Shown: positions 25,484 through 34,397, counted from the stretch's first letter. The stretch is 64,000 nt of DNA from CAZFIO01 sp964519585 (GCA_964519585.1 CAZFIO010000001.1:1-64000), one strand, 5' to 3'. Made by a program: numbers and translations. Notes: generated by a model from the sequence alone, not told the origin.

Positions 25484-26377
25484 ATGTTAAAGAAGATGAG
25501 TAAAAAAATTAGTTTATTGTTAGTTTTAGTATTAGCCTTGTCAGTGGTATTGGTAGCTTGTGGTGAAAAACCTGAAGAACCAGAAGGACCAGGCCAAGTG
25601 GAGGAACCTGGTGAGGGAGAAAATGGTGGAGAAGAAAATGGCGAAGAACCTAGTGGTATCAAGACAGTTAAGGATATTCAAGACGCAGGTAAAATTGTAC
25701 TTGGAACAAGTGCAGACTATCCTCCATTTGAATTCCATGCTTTAATTAATGGTAAGGATGAAATTGTAGGGTTTGATATTGAGATAGCAAAATATATCGC
25801 AGAAAAATTAGGCGTAGAATTAGAAATTAATGATATGGATTTTGATATTTTGGTTGCAGCTCTAGGTGCTGGAAGGGTAGATATAGTTATTGCAGGTATG
25901 AATCCAGACCCAGAAAGGGACGCTAATTTCTCAGACATATACTATGAAGCAAATCTAGCAGTCCTAGTTCCAAAGGGAAATCCTCTAGGAATCAATAAGG
26001 AAGCAGACTTGAAGGATAAAAAGATAGGTGTACAGATAGGCACAACTCAGGAAGATGTGGCCAATGAAGCTGGAGGGAAAGAAGTATTGAGTCTAGCATC
26101 AAACTATGATTTAGTTATGAATTTAAAAACAAATAAAGTTGATTGTGTAATTATGGAGACACCTGTAGCTGAAGCCTTTGCAAAAGCTAATGATGATGTA
26201 ATAATGGTTGAAGGATTAGAAATTGACTCAGGTACGGATGGAGTTGCTATAGCACTAAAAACAGGTAGTGATGAATTGACAGAGAAAATTAATGAAATTC
26301 TAGCTGAGATTAAGGTTAAAGGTTTAATCGAAAAATGGATGGCCGAAGCTGACGAATTAAGTCAAGAGGAAATCTAA
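25484..26377 (+). CDS. Amino-acid ABC transporter substrate-binding lipoprotein
   Basis: Family 3 solute-binding protein, lipid-anchored at Cys26 (lipobox LVAC), with a Glu/Gly/Pro-rich linker to about residue 60 and then the binding fold: IVLGTSADYPPFEF, IVGFDIEIAKYIAEKLG, VDIVIAGMNPDPER (the ligand carboxylate is usually held by such an Arg), IGVQIGTTQED and a C-terminal GLIEKWM. This is the polar/basic amino-acid group (HisJ, GlnH, ArtP type). The ATG at 25484 has AGGGGG at good spacing. It is the first gene of the operon controlled by the upstream T-box, together with the permease and ATPase genes. Confidence 0.93.
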   Translation: MLKKMSKKISLLLVLVLALSVVLVACGEKPEEPEGPGQVEEPGEGENGGEENGEEPSGIKTVKDIQDAGKIVLGTSADYPPFEFHALINGKDEIVGFDIEIAKYIAEKLGVELEINDMDFDILVAALGAGRVDIVIAGMNPDPERDANFSDIYYEANLAVLVPKGNPLGINKEADLKDKKIGVQIGTTQEDVANEAGGKEVLSLASNYDLVMNLKTNKVDCVIMETPVAEAFAKANDDVIMVEGLEIDSGTDGVAIALKTGSDELTEKINEILAEIKVKGLIEKWMAEADELSQEEI

Positions 26378-26409
26378 GTCGAACCAGTGGAAATAAGGAG
26401 TAAAGAGGA

Positions 26410-27075
26410 GTGGAGTTTTTGGGAGTTTTAGAACTATTTATCAAGTATAGATATTATTATTTCATAGGAATAAGAAATACAATTTTATTATCACTTTTTG
26501 CTTTAATTATAGGTAGTGCATTAGGCTTTATCTTAAGCCTAATGAGACTATCTAAGAACAAGATATTGAAATTTTTTTCCACGGTTTACATTGAGGCAAT
26601 CAGGGGAACCCCTATCCTAGTACAAATTTCCATGGTTTACTTTGGTACCTATGCCCTCTTGGGACTGGATATAGATAAGTTTTTATCAGCCCTTATAGCA
26701 GTAGCCTTAAACAGTGCAGCCTATGTGGCTGAAATCATAAGGTCAGGGATCCAGTCTATAGACAAGGGTCAAACAGAGGCCAGTAGAAGTTTAGGAATTT
26801 CTCAAAAGGATACTATGAGGCACATTATATTACCCCAGGCGATTAAGAACATCTTACCCGCCTTGGGTAATGAGTTTGTAACCCTGATTAAGGAAACATC
26901 TGTAGCTTCAGTCATAGGTACAGCAGACTTGATGTATTCTTCAAAAATAGTTACAAGTAAATCCATGGCACCCTTTACACCCTTGGTGGTCATAGCCATA
27001 ATCTACTTTATACTCACTTTTACCATATCCCAACTTGTAGGACATTTTGAAAGGAGAATGGCTCATGATGATTAA
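26410..27075 (+). CDS. Amino-acid ABC transporter permease
   Basis: Membrane permease of the HisMQ/GlnP type, 221 residues, with about five hydrophobic segments. The EAA-loop contacting the ATPase is visible as [22 protein letters not shown] near 118-139, and the family N-terminal part has [13 protein letters not shown]. The GTG at 26410 is almost on top of GAGGAG. The in-frame TTG at 26419 has better spacing and may be the real start. It lies 32 bp after the binding-protein gene and overlaps the ATPase gene. A single permease suggests a homodimeric channel. Confidence 0.92.
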   Translation: MEFLGVLELFIKYRYYYFIGIRNTILLSLFALIIGSALGFILSLMRLSKNKILKFFSTVYIEAIRGTPILVQISMVYFGTYALLGLDIDKFLSALIAVALNSAAYVAEIIRSGIQSIDKGQTEASRSLGISQKDTMRHIILPQAIKNILPALGNEFVTLIKETSVASVIGTADLMYSSKIVTSKSMAPFTPLVVIAIIYFILTFTISQLVGHFERRMAHDD

Positions 27076-27796
27076 GATTGAAGGGTTAAACAAGTTTTTT
27101 GGAGATAAGCATGTATTAAAAGATATAGACCTTGATATAAAGGAAGGGGAGGTTATCGGACTCATAGGACCTTCTGGTTCTGGTAAGTCTACCTTGATTC
27201 GAAGTATAAATCTTTTGGAAGAACCTACATCAGGTAAGATTTATTTTAAGGGAGAATTATTAGATAAGACATCTAAAAAAATAGATGAGGTAAGACAGGA
27301 AATAGGCATGGTATTTCAACACTTCCACTTATTTCCCCATAAAACTGTATTGGATAATATAACCTTTGCCCCTATAACAACGGGTAAGTTAAAAAAGGAT
27401 CAGGCAGAAAAAAAGGCAATAGAACTTCTTGGGGCTATGGATTTACTAGACAAAAAAGATGCCTATCCCAACTCCCTATCAGGGGGACAGAAACAAAGGG
27501 TGGCCATAGCCAGGGCCTTGGCAATGGATCCTGAACTTATGCTCTTTGACGAAGTAACATCAGCTCTAGACCCCGAAATGGTGGGGGAGGTTTTAAATGT
27601 AATGAAAAACCTTGCCAAAAGTGGTATGACTATGGTTATAGTTACCCATGAAATGGCCTTTGCCAAGCAGGTAGCATCAAGGGTTATCTTTATGTCAGAT
27701 GGAGAAATAGTAGAGGAAAATGAGGCGGTAGAATTATTTGAAAACCCACAAAGAGAAAGAACCAAGGACTTCCTGTCCAAGGTATTGGAATACTAG
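27065..27796 (+). CDS. Amino-acid ABC transporter ATPase
   Basis: Cytoplasmic ATPase of the polar amino-acid uptake (PAAT) family, 243 residues. Walker A GPSGSGKS at 35-42, Q-loop [15 protein letters not shown], signature [15 protein letters not shown], Walker [16 protein letters not shown]-loop VTHEM. The frame opens earlier at TTG 27047, but AGGAG at 27052-27056 is spaced for ATG 27065 or 27068. It overlaps the permease stop by 11 bp, so translation is probably coupled. It completes the transporter. Confidence 0.94.
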   Translation: MMIKIEGLNKFFGDKHVLKDIDLDIKEGEVIGLIGPSGSGKSTLIRSINLLEEPTSGKIYFKGELLDKTSKKIDEVRQEIGMVFQHFHLFPHKTVLDNITFAPITTGKLKKDQAEKKAIELLGAMDLLDKKDAYPNSLSGGQKQRVAIARALAMDPELMLFDEVTSALDPEMVGEVLNVMKNLAKSGMTMVIVTHEMAFAKQVASRVIFMSDGEIVEENEAVELFENPQRERTKDFLSKVLEY

Positions 27797-27815
27797 TGAA
27801 CCAGAGGGGAATAAT

Positions 27816-28793
27816 ATGATTAGATTAAAAGACATTGAAGCAGCCCACAATCGAATAGAGAAATATATTTATCATACCCCTTTAGAAAAGTCTATGGAAT
27901 TAAGTATAGGGGACGGAAATGTGTTCTTAAAACTGGAAAACCAACAGAAGACTGGGGCATATAAATTAAGAGGGGCCTTAAGTAAGCTTACTAGTCTTAC
28001 AGAGGAAGAATTAGTCAAGGGTATAGGAGCCATATCCTCAGGTAACCATGGGGCAGCAGTTTCCTATGGGGCTAATTTATTGGGGATAAAGAGTCCGCAT
28101 ATATTTGTACCAGAAATAACTCCCAAGAGTAAAATACAGAAGATTAACTATTATGGTGGCAATGTAATTAAATTAGGGAAAAACTATGATGAAGTCCACC
28201 AAGAAGGAATGAAAATGATTAAGGAAAATGACTATAGTTTTATTGACCCCTGCTCAGATGAAGTAGTTATAGCTGGGCAAGGGTCTATTGCCTTGGAAAT
28301 ACTAGAAGAAAATCCCCAGATAGATACTATACTTGTTCCCATTGGTGGTGGAGGAATAATAACTGGTGTATCTATAGCAGCAAAAGCTATAAATCCTAAG
28401 ATAAAGATTATAGGAGTCCAGACGGCAGCCTGTCCAGCAATGTTAGCATCTTTAAGAGACCAAGTCTTTTATGAATCCTATGAAAGTCAAGAATCTATCT
28501 GCGATGCCTTGGTTGGTGGGGTGGGCTATATACCCTACAGCCTAGCTAGTGAGACCATAGATGATATAATCCTAGTTGAAGAGGAAGATATAAGAAGGGC
28601 AGTAAAACATCTCTTACTTAAAGAAAAAACTGTAGCAGAACCAGCTGGGGCTATTGGTGTAGGAGCCTTACTTTCAAACCCCAAATTTATTAAGGGCAAA
28701 AGTGTGGCAGTTGTTATAACAGGTGGCAATATAGATGAAGAATTGTTAAAAGAGATAGTTGGGGAAGCGAAAAGTTTAAAGCTAAGAGCGTAA
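27816..28793 (+). CDS. PLP-dependent threonine/serine dehydratase-like enzyme
   Basis: Fold-type II PLP enzyme of the IlvA/TdcB catabolic group, 325 residues. The PLP-binding Lys is probably Lys50 in KTGAYKLRGA. SSGNHGAAVSYGA binds the substrate carboxylate, and PIGGGGIITG is the phosphate loop. There is no C-terminal ACT regulatory domain, as in catabolic threonine or serine dehydratases. It would deaminate a hydroxy amino acid to a 2-oxo acid and ammonia, though racemase activity also occurs in this group. The ATG follows AGAGGGG. It begins 19 bp after the ATPase gene in the T-box operon, so it may act on the imported amino acid. An ATG-less extension upstream overlaps the ATPase gene and is discounted. 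Confidence 0.88.
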   Translation: MIRLKDIEAAHNRIEKYIYHTPLEKSMELSIGDGNVFLKLENQQKTGAYKLRGALSKLTSLTEEELVKGIGAISSGNHGAAVSYGANLLGIKSPHIFVPEITPKSKIQKINYYGGNVIKLGKNYDEVHQEGMKMIKENDYSFIDPCSDEVVIAGQGSIALEILEENPQIDTILVPIGGGGIITGVSIAAKAINPKIKIIGVQTAACPAMLASLRDQVFYESYESQESICDALVGGVGYIPYSLASETIDDIILVEEEDIRRAVKHLLLKEKTVAEPAGAIGVGALLSNPKFIKGKSVAVVITGGNIDEELLKEIVGEAKSLKLRA

Positions 28794-29023
28794 AGCGGAA
28801 AGCGTAAAGTGTAAAGAAAAAGGCATAAAGTCTAAGATATAGGATTAAAAGAAAAGTTTATTACTAATGAAGCTTTGAGCCTATATGGAGTATACATAAG
28901 ACATGTATAAAAGGATGTTGGTTCTATATACAACTCACATTCTTTTTTAATTTATCAAACTTGATATAAGCTTCTAGGTCGTATATCATGTATCTAAAGA
29001 ATATTAAAACAGGGGGCGATAGG

Positions 29024-29944
29024 ATGAGTAAAAATATTATAAATCTTCCAGGGGATAAGGTTATATATAAGTTTGAACCCAAGATGGAGCCAGTAATCAC
29101 AGTTTCACCTGGAGATACAATTAAGGTAGATAGTAACGATTGTTTTTTTCAGCAAATTTTTGATGAAAGCCATACAATAGAGGGCCTGGATTTTGATAGG
29201 GTAAACCCTGCCACTGGACCAATATATGTAGAGGGAGCAAAGCCAGGAGATCTGCTAAAGGTTAAAATAGTCAGTATAGATGTAAAGGAAAAGGGAGTTG
29301 CAGCTACCATTCCAGGTGGAGGTTTATTGGGCGACCAGGTTAAGGAGTCAGTTGTAAGAATTATAGATGTAAAAGACGGTTTTGCCCATTATCAGGGAGT
29401 AAAACTACCTATAAAACCAATGATTGGGGTAATAGGAGTGGCACCTGCCGATGAAGATGGGGCATGGCCCACTGATACCCCTTGGAAGCATGGGGGCAAT
29501 ATGGATACTACAGATATAAGGCCGGGATCAACTCTATATTTCCCGGTATATCAAGAAGGAGCCCTTCTTGCCCTAGGTGATTGTCATGCGGCCATGGCTG
29601 ATGGAGAGATTTGCTTTACTGGTTTGGAGATAGCTGCAGATGTGGTGATAGAAGTAGATGTAATTAAGGGTAAAACAGCAAAATGGCCCCTAATAGAAAC
29701 AGAAGAATATACTGCTATTAATGCATCTGGGGATGATTTACAAATGGCAACTTATGAGGCAGCCAATCAAGCAGTAAACCATATAAAAAACACCCTGGAT
29801 ATTCAGTGGGAAGATGCCTATATAATGGGGAGCTTAGCAGTAGATATGAAAATATCCCAAGTAGTAGACCCAAAAGTTACAGTAAGAGCAACAATTCCAA
29901 AACATATAATTTCAACAGAAGACTTAATAGAAAAGTCCTGTTAA
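29024..29944 (+). CDS. Acetamidase/formamidase-family protein
   Basis: A 306-residue member of the FmdA/AmdA amide hydrolase family, which releases ammonia from short amides such as formamide or acetamide. Family segments are present: YKFEPKMEPVITVSPGDTI at the start, DCFFQQI, NPATGPIYVEGAKPGDLLKV, GVIGVAPADEDG, HGGNMDTTDIRPGSTLYFPV and LLALGDCHAAMADGE. The real substrate is uncertain because many family members lack tested activity. The ATG at 29024 has GGGGGCG at good spacing, so the frame open from 28988 is too long. It lies 230 bp after the dehydratase gene, possibly on the same transcript, and is closed by a terminator. Confidence 0.88.
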   Translation: MSKNIINLPGDKVIYKFEPKMEPVITVSPGDTIKVDSNDCFFQQIFDESHTIEGLDFDRVNPATGPIYVEGAKPGDLLKVKIVSIDVKEKGVAATIPGGGLLGDQVKESVVRIIDVKDGFAHYQGVKLPIKPMIGVIGVAPADEDGAWPTDTPWKHGGNMDTTDIRPGSTLYFPVYQEGALLALGDCHAAMADGEICFTGLEIAADVVIEVDVIKGKTAKWPLIETEEYTAINASGDDLQMATYEAANQAVNHIKNTLDIQWEDAYIMGSLAVDMKISQVVDPKVTVRATIPKHIISTEDLIEKSC

Positions 29945-29967
29945 AAAAAGCCCCTAGGGGCTTTTTT
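29944..29967. terminator. Bidirectional terminator, amidase/GNAT
   Basis: Perfect palindrome with AGCCCC-TA-GGGGCT core flanked by A and T runs. It serves the two convergent genes, whose stop codons lie at its edges. Confidence 0.93.
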
Positions 29968-30402
29968 CTATAAATCCTTCATCATATCTACATGGGGGAT
30001 GGTTCTATAATCATAGGCTTGACCAATAGTTTCATAGCCAAGCTTATGGTAAAATTCTTCAACAATAGTCCTACCCATAAGATATACTTTCTTATAACCT
30101 TGTTTTCTAGCCAGGTCTTCAGCAAAGTCCATAAGATATTTCCCTAGACCCTTGCCACGGAAGTCTTCATATATGGCAACATTCCTAATCCTAACTACAC
30201 CTTCTTCATGGTCTGTAAGAAAAACTGTTCCAATTAATTTACCGTCTAAATAGGCTCCATAGATGTCCATTTCCTTATCAGGGCTTAAATCATCATCCTT
30301 AATATCCAAGCCCCAGGGCTTACGGAAGACCTCATTCCTAAGGACAATGGTATCCTCATACTCCTCAGATCCATAAATAATTTTTTTCATAACAAGATCC
30401 AT
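29968..30402 (-). CDS. GNAT-family N-acetyltransferase
   Basis: A 144-residue acetyl-CoA-dependent acyltransferase of the GNAT fold. The acetyl-CoA pyrophosphate loop is RGKGLGKYL in VAIYEDFRGKGLGKYLMDFAEDLARKQGY, followed by the YHKLGYE strand typical of the family's C-terminus. The N-terminal part resembles ElaA/YjcF-like short acetyltransferases. Substrate unknown. Start ATG behind GAGGTG. It follows the zinc-ribbon gene by 13 bp in the same direction. Confidence 0.88.
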   Translation of the reverse strand: MDLVMKKIIYGSEEYEDTIVLRNEVFRKPWGLDIKDDDLSPDKEMDIYGAYLDGKLIGTVFLTDHEEGVVRIRNVAIYEDFRGKGLGKYLMDFAEDLARKQGYKKVYLMGRTIVEEFYHKLGYETIGQAYDYRTIPHVDMMKDL

Positions 30403-30415
30403 AAAATCACCTCAT

Positions 30416-30808
30416 TTATGTATTTTTTATAGTTGTATTTTTACATTTGGGACATGTAACTTTAATCTTACCTTTACCCCTAGGAACCCTGATTTTTTGC
30501 CCGCAAAAGCTGCACTTAAAGTACTTAAAATGCTTTCTATTCTTTATCTTCGCTATTTGACTACTAAATTTATTTTTGATAGGATTCCATAGTTTCATAA
30601 ATTTTATATTTTCTAAATACCTCTTGTTTATATCCCTTGAGAAAATCCTGAAGTATGTATAAATCAGCATGATAAAAAAGCTTAGCTGTATAGTCTTGTA
30701 GGGAAAGAACCTATAAACAATAGCTAGGACAATACCAATTATAAGTTGAGCAATGGAAAGCTGGTCTACACCATATCTTCCTGCCATAAGTCTTCTAAAC
30801 CAATTCAA
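30416..30808 (-). CDS. Small membrane protein with C-terminal zinc ribbon
   Basis: A 130-residue protein with two membrane segments near residues 19-35 and 41-55 (IAQLIIGIVLAIVYRFF and IQLSFFIMLIYTYFRIF), a basic stretch, and a C-terminal zinc ribbon with ligands C-x2-C (CSFC) and C-x2-C (CPKC) separated by a loop of 14 residues. I know no function. The topology suggests a cytoplasmic ribbon tethered to the membrane, perhaps for nucleic-acid or protein contact. The start is TTG behind GGGGGGTG. That Shine-Dalgarno and the repeats before it match those upstream of the Crp/Fnr gene. Confidence 0.7.
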   Translation of the reverse strand: MNWFRRLMAGRYGVDQLSIAQLIIGIVLAIVYRFFPYKTIQLSFFIMLIYTYFRIFSRDINKRYLENIKFMKLWNPIKNKFSSQIAKIKNRKHFKYFKCSFCGQKIRVPRGKGKIKVTCPKCKNTTIKNT

Positions 30809-30825
30809 AAAATCACCCCCCGATG

Positions 30826-31156
30826 AACAATAGTCAAACGGTAGTCAAACAGTTGCTATGTTTGGGTCTAGCTTGTGGGTCTTAATATACAAATTACAAG
30901 ATTATTCGTTAATTTCCAGACTAAATTCGAAGCAGAAGCTTTAAAGATTTTTGACCCTAGGCCTGATGTTAAAACCTTTAAAGAATGACTAATCACCAGA
31001 TAGTTAAACAATAGTCAAACGGTGAATAATGCAGAAGTAGGGGCCTAGCTTTTCTTGCCCAATATTTTCAAGCCAGATCCAAAACAATAGCATAGTGTGG
31101 AAGGGCACAGAGGCACCTTCCCTACAACCTTTGCTAGACAATTGCTTAGCTATTGT
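30826..31156 (-). repeat. Mosaic intergenic repeat region
   Basis: No gene is seen. On the minus strand it carries two 11-bp units TTGACTACCGT and TTGACTATTGT, AAGACCCACAAGCTAGAC, TTGTAGGGAAG, a third degenerate module A copy (31035-31060), and another TTGACTATTGT. These are the parts found at 9071-9419. Confidence 0.65.
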
Positions 31157-31942
31157 TTACATAGAATCATAATCTATAGCTATCCTTATCCTATCCCCAG
31201 ACTTTTCATACTTAATAGGGTAGGGTACGAAATCCTTGAGATTTTCCTGACTTAGCATCTCTTCTGTTTGACCAGATGAATAAACCCTTCCTTCCTTTAA
31301 AAGTAGTGTATGGCCAAAGCTAGGTAGGATCTCCTCGGTATTATGGGTTACATAAATTAAAGTAGGTGCATTTTTATCATTGGACAAATCCCTAATTATA
31401 GATAAGAGCTGCTCCCTAGCAATTATATCTAGACCACTACAAGGCTCATCTAGAATTAACAATTTTGGCTCTGCCATAAGGGCCCTAGCAATTAAGACCC
31501 TTTGTTTTTCACCCTGGGAAAGAGTTCCATATTTCCTTTCTGATAGGTGCAAGGCATCAAGCTTATTTAAACAGGCATTGGCATGAACAGAATCCTCTTT
31601 TGAGATTTCATCATATAAATCAGTTGTGGCAAATTTACCACTTATAACTATATCAATTACTTCACTTAAGGGATGGAGTTTTTCCTCCATAGCTGCACTA
31701 ACCCAGCCAATGGACTTTCTAAGCTTTCTCATATCATAGTGGCCAAGAGTTTTCCCCAGCACCCTAACCTCCCCTTCAGAAGGGAAGATATATCCATTAA
31801 TCATATTTAGAAGCATGGTTTTTCCAGCCCCATTCAGACCGAAAACTGCCCAGTGTTCGCCTTTTTTTATGGACCAATTCACATCTTTTAATATGTATTT
31901 ATAATTTCTTAGTATAGATACATTGTTTAGTTCAACTATCAT
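31157..31942 (-). CDS. ABC transporter ATP-binding protein
   Basis: A 261-residue ATPase with Walker A GLNGAGKT 35-42, signature LSQGEKQRV, Walker B LLILDEPCSGLD, and H-loop VTHNTEE. The sequence following Walker A (SIGWVSAAMEE, VIDIVISGKFATT) resembles the YlmA/ModF-like branch of ATPases, whose transport partner is often unknown. No permease is adjacent in the window, so the partner may lie beyond the palindrome axis or elsewhere. GTG codons precede the ATG at 31942, which has AGGAG eight bases upstream. Confidence 0.88.
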   Translation of the reverse strand: MIVELNNVSILRNYKYILKDVNWSIKKGEHWAVFGLNGAGKTMLLNMINGYIFPSEGEVRVLGKTLGHYDMRKLRKSIGWVSAAMEEKLHPLSEVIDIVISGKFATTDLYDEISKEDSVHANACLNKLDALHLSERKYGTLSQGEKQRVLIARALMAEPKLLILDEPCSGLDIIAREQLLSIIRDLSNDKNAPTLIYVTHNTEEILPSFGHTLLLKEGRVYSSGQTEEMLSQENLKDFVPYPIKYEKSGDRIRIAIDYDSM

Positions 31943-31951
31943 AGACACCAC

Positions 31952-32170
31952 TCCTAGTATTTAAATTATCAGGTATATAGCAGATAAAAGCATGATTATA
32001 ATCAACCATATTCTATACTATATCATAAAATTCCCAATAATAAAGTTTGAAATATCAGATAATTTTTAAAAAGTACTTGACATTTTATTTGTCCTAGATA
32101 TATAATAGCTTCTAATAAGAAAAATATGAAAATCAAATGCACTGAAAAAGAGAAAGATATCAAAAATCTA
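31952..32170. other. AT-rich region between ABC ATPase and axis
   Basis: It holds the upstream region of the ATPase gene (AT-rich, with candidate TATAGT on the minus strand) and the strong plus-strand promoter at 32077-32106. No gene is seen. The plus-strand promoter has no complete gene downstream because the sequence folds back at 32170. Confidence 0.6.
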
Positions 32171-32264
32171 TAGATTTTTGATATCTTTCTCTTTTTCAGT
32201 GCATTTGATTTTCATATTTTTCTTATTAGAAGCTATTATATATCTAGGACAAATAAAATGTCAA
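32077..32264. other. Palindrome axis with two convergent promoters
   Basis: The axis reads AAATCTATAGATTT and extends outward as perfect self-complement with no loop. A consensus promoter faces the axis from each side: TTGACA (32077-32082), 18 nt, TATAAT (32101-32106) on +, and its mirror on -. Predicted transcripts would start near 32113 and meet the axis after about 58 nt with no gene to read. In the intact genome this promoter presumably drives a gene that is missing here. I infer a strand-switch point. A hairpin telomere is the biological alternative. Confidence 0.85.
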
Positions 32265-32398
32265 GTACTTTTTAAAAATTATCTGATATTTCAAACTTTA
32301 TTATTGGGAATTTTATGATATAGTATAGAATATGGTTGATTATAATCATGCTTTTATCTGCTATATACCTGATAATTTAAATACTAGGAGTGGTGTCT

Positions 32399-33184
32399 AT
32401 GATAGTTGAACTAAACAATGTATCTATACTAAGAAATTATAAATACATATTAAAAGATGTGAATTGGTCCATAAAAAAAGGCGAACACTGGGCAGTTTTC
32501 GGTCTGAATGGGGCTGGAAAAACCATGCTTCTAAATATGATTAATGGATATATCTTCCCTTCTGAAGGGGAGGTTAGGGTGCTGGGGAAAACTCTTGGCC
32601 ACTATGATATGAGAAAGCTTAGAAAGTCCATTGGCTGGGTTAGTGCAGCTATGGAGGAAAAACTCCATCCCTTAAGTGAAGTAATTGATATAGTTATAAG
32701 TGGTAAATTTGCCACAACTGATTTATATGATGAAATCTCAAAAGAGGATTCTGTTCATGCCAATGCCTGTTTAAATAAGCTTGATGCCTTGCACCTATCA
32801 GAAAGGAAATATGGAACTCTTTCCCAGGGTGAAAAACAAAGGGTCTTAATTGCTAGGGCCCTTATGGCAGAGCCAAAATTGTTAATTCTAGATGAGCCTT
32901 GTAGTGGTCTAGATATAATTGCTAGGGAGCAGCTCTTATCTATAATTAGGGATTTGTCCAATGATAAAAATGCACCTACTTTAATTTATGTAACCCATAA
33001 TACCGAGGAGATCCTACCTAGCTTTGGCCATACACTACTTTTAAAGGAAGGAAGGGTTTATTCATCTGGTCAAACAGAAGAGATGCTAAGTCAGGAAAAT
33101 CTCAAGGATTTCGTACCCTACCCTATTAAGTATGAAAAGTCTGGGGATAGGATAAGGATAGCTATAGATTATGATTCTATGTAA
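32399..33184 (+). CDS. ABC transporter ATP-binding protein, right copy
   Basis: Identical mirror of 31157-31942. Here it is the first gene to the right of the axis. Confidence 0.88.
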   Translation: MIVELNNVSILRNYKYILKDVNWSIKKGEHWAVFGLNGAGKTMLLNMINGYIFPSEGEVRVLGKTLGHYDMRKLRKSIGWVSAAMEEKLHPLSEVIDIVISGKFATTDLYDEISKEDSVHANACLNKLDALHLSERKYGTLSQGEKQRVLIARALMAEPKLLILDEPCSGLDIIAREQLLSIIRDLSNDKNAPTLIYVTHNTEEILPSFGHTLLLKEGRVYSSGQTEEMLSQENLKDFVPYPIKYEKSGDRIRIAIDYDSM

Positions 33185-33515
33185 ACAATAGCTAAGCAAT
33201 TGTCTAGCAAAGGTTGTAGGGAAGGTGCCTCTGTGCCCTTCCACACTATGCTATTGTTTTGGATCTGGCTTGAAAATATTGGGCAAGAAAAGCTAGGCCC
33301 CTACTTCTGCATTATTCACCGTTTGACTATTGTTTAACTATCTGGTGATTAGTCATTCTTTAAAGGTTTTAACATCAGGCCTAGGGTCAAAAATCTTTAA
33401 AGCTTCTGCTTCGAATTTAGTCTGGAAATTAACGAATAATCTTGTAATTTGTATATTAAGACCCACAAGCTAGACCCAAACATAGCAACTGTTTGACTAC
33501 CGTTTGACTATTGTT
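33185..33515 (+). repeat. Mosaic intergenic repeat region, right copy
   Basis: Mirror of 30826-31156. The two tandem 11-mers are at 33493-33514, and the module A copy is at 33281-33306 on the minus strand. Confidence 0.65.
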
Positions 33516-33532
33516 CATCGGGGGGTGATTTT

Positions 33533-33925
33533 TTGAATTGGTTTAGAAGACTTATGGCAGGAAGATATGGTGTAGACCAGCTTTCCATTGCTCAACTTAT
33601 AATTGGTATTGTCCTAGCTATTGTTTATAGGTTCTTTCCCTACAAGACTATACAGCTAAGCTTTTTTATCATGCTGATTTATACATACTTCAGGATTTTC
33701 TCAAGGGATATAAACAAGAGGTATTTAGAAAATATAAAATTTATGAAACTATGGAATCCTATCAAAAATAAATTTAGTAGTCAAATAGCGAAGATAAAGA
33801 ATAGAAAGCATTTTAAGTACTTTAAGTGCAGCTTTTGCGGGCAAAAAATCAGGGTTCCTAGGGGTAAAGGTAAGATTAAAGTTACATGTCCCAAATGTAA
33901 AAATACAACTATAAAAAATACATAA
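33533..33925 (+). CDS. Zinc-ribbon membrane protein, right copy
   Basis: Identical mirror of 30416-30808, with the TTG start behind GGGGGGTG. Confidence 0.7.
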   Translation: MNWFRRLMAGRYGVDQLSIAQLIIGIVLAIVYRFFPYKTIQLSFFIMLIYTYFRIFSRDINKRYLENIKFMKLWNPIKNKFSSQIAKIKNRKHFKYFKCSFCGQKIRVPRGKGKIKVTCPKCKNTTIKNT

Positions 33926-33938
33926 ATGAGGTGATTTT

Positions 33939-34373
33939 ATGGATCTTGTTATGAAAAAAATTATTTATGGATCTGAGGAGTATGAGGATACCATTGTCCT
34001 TAGGAATGAGGTCTTCCGTAAGCCCTGGGGCTTGGATATTAAGGATGATGATTTAAGCCCTGATAAGGAAATGGACATCTATGGAGCCTATTTAGACGGT
34101 AAATTAATTGGAACAGTTTTTCTTACAGACCATGAAGAAGGTGTAGTTAGGATTAGGAATGTTGCCATATATGAAGACTTCCGTGGCAAGGGTCTAGGGA
34201 AATATCTTATGGACTTTGCTGAAGACCTGGCTAGAAAACAAGGTTATAAGAAAGTATATCTTATGGGTAGGACTATTGTTGAAGAATTTTACCATAAGCT
34301 TGGCTATGAAACTATTGGTCAAGCCTATGATTATAGAACCATCCCCCATGTAGATATGATGAAGGATTTATAG
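33939..34373 (+). CDS. GNAT acetyltransferase, right copy
   Basis: Identical mirror of 29968-30402. Confidence 0.88.
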   Translation: MDLVMKKIIYGSEEYEDTIVLRNEVFRKPWGLDIKDDDLSPDKEMDIYGAYLDGKLIGTVFLTDHEEGVVRIRNVAIYEDFRGKGLGKYLMDFAEDLARKQGYKKVYLMGRTIVEEFYHKLGYETIGQAYDYRTIPHVDMMKDL

Positions 34374-34397
34374 AAAAAAGCCCCTAGGGGCTTTTTT
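34374..34397. terminator. Bidirectional terminator, right copy
   Basis: Mirror of 29944-29967; AGCCCC-TA-GGGGCT core. Confidence 0.93.

Larger units (their letters stand above)
341..32170 (+). repeat. Left arm of 32 kb perfect inverted repeat
   Basis: Every gene in this arm has an identical, oppositely oriented copy at 64341 minus its coordinates. Both arms abut at 32170/32171 with no spacer. Spot checks of non-coding DNA (the window end against 341-350, the FNR-like site, the seven-G run at 9413-9419, the T-box) are identical too. Positions 1-340 have their partners beyond the window end. Confidence 0.98.

Noticed and set aside
28794..28830. GCGTAAA-type tandem tract after the dehydratase gene
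   Set aside because: Low-complexity purine-rich tract with few irregular units. No function or mobility signal is seen.
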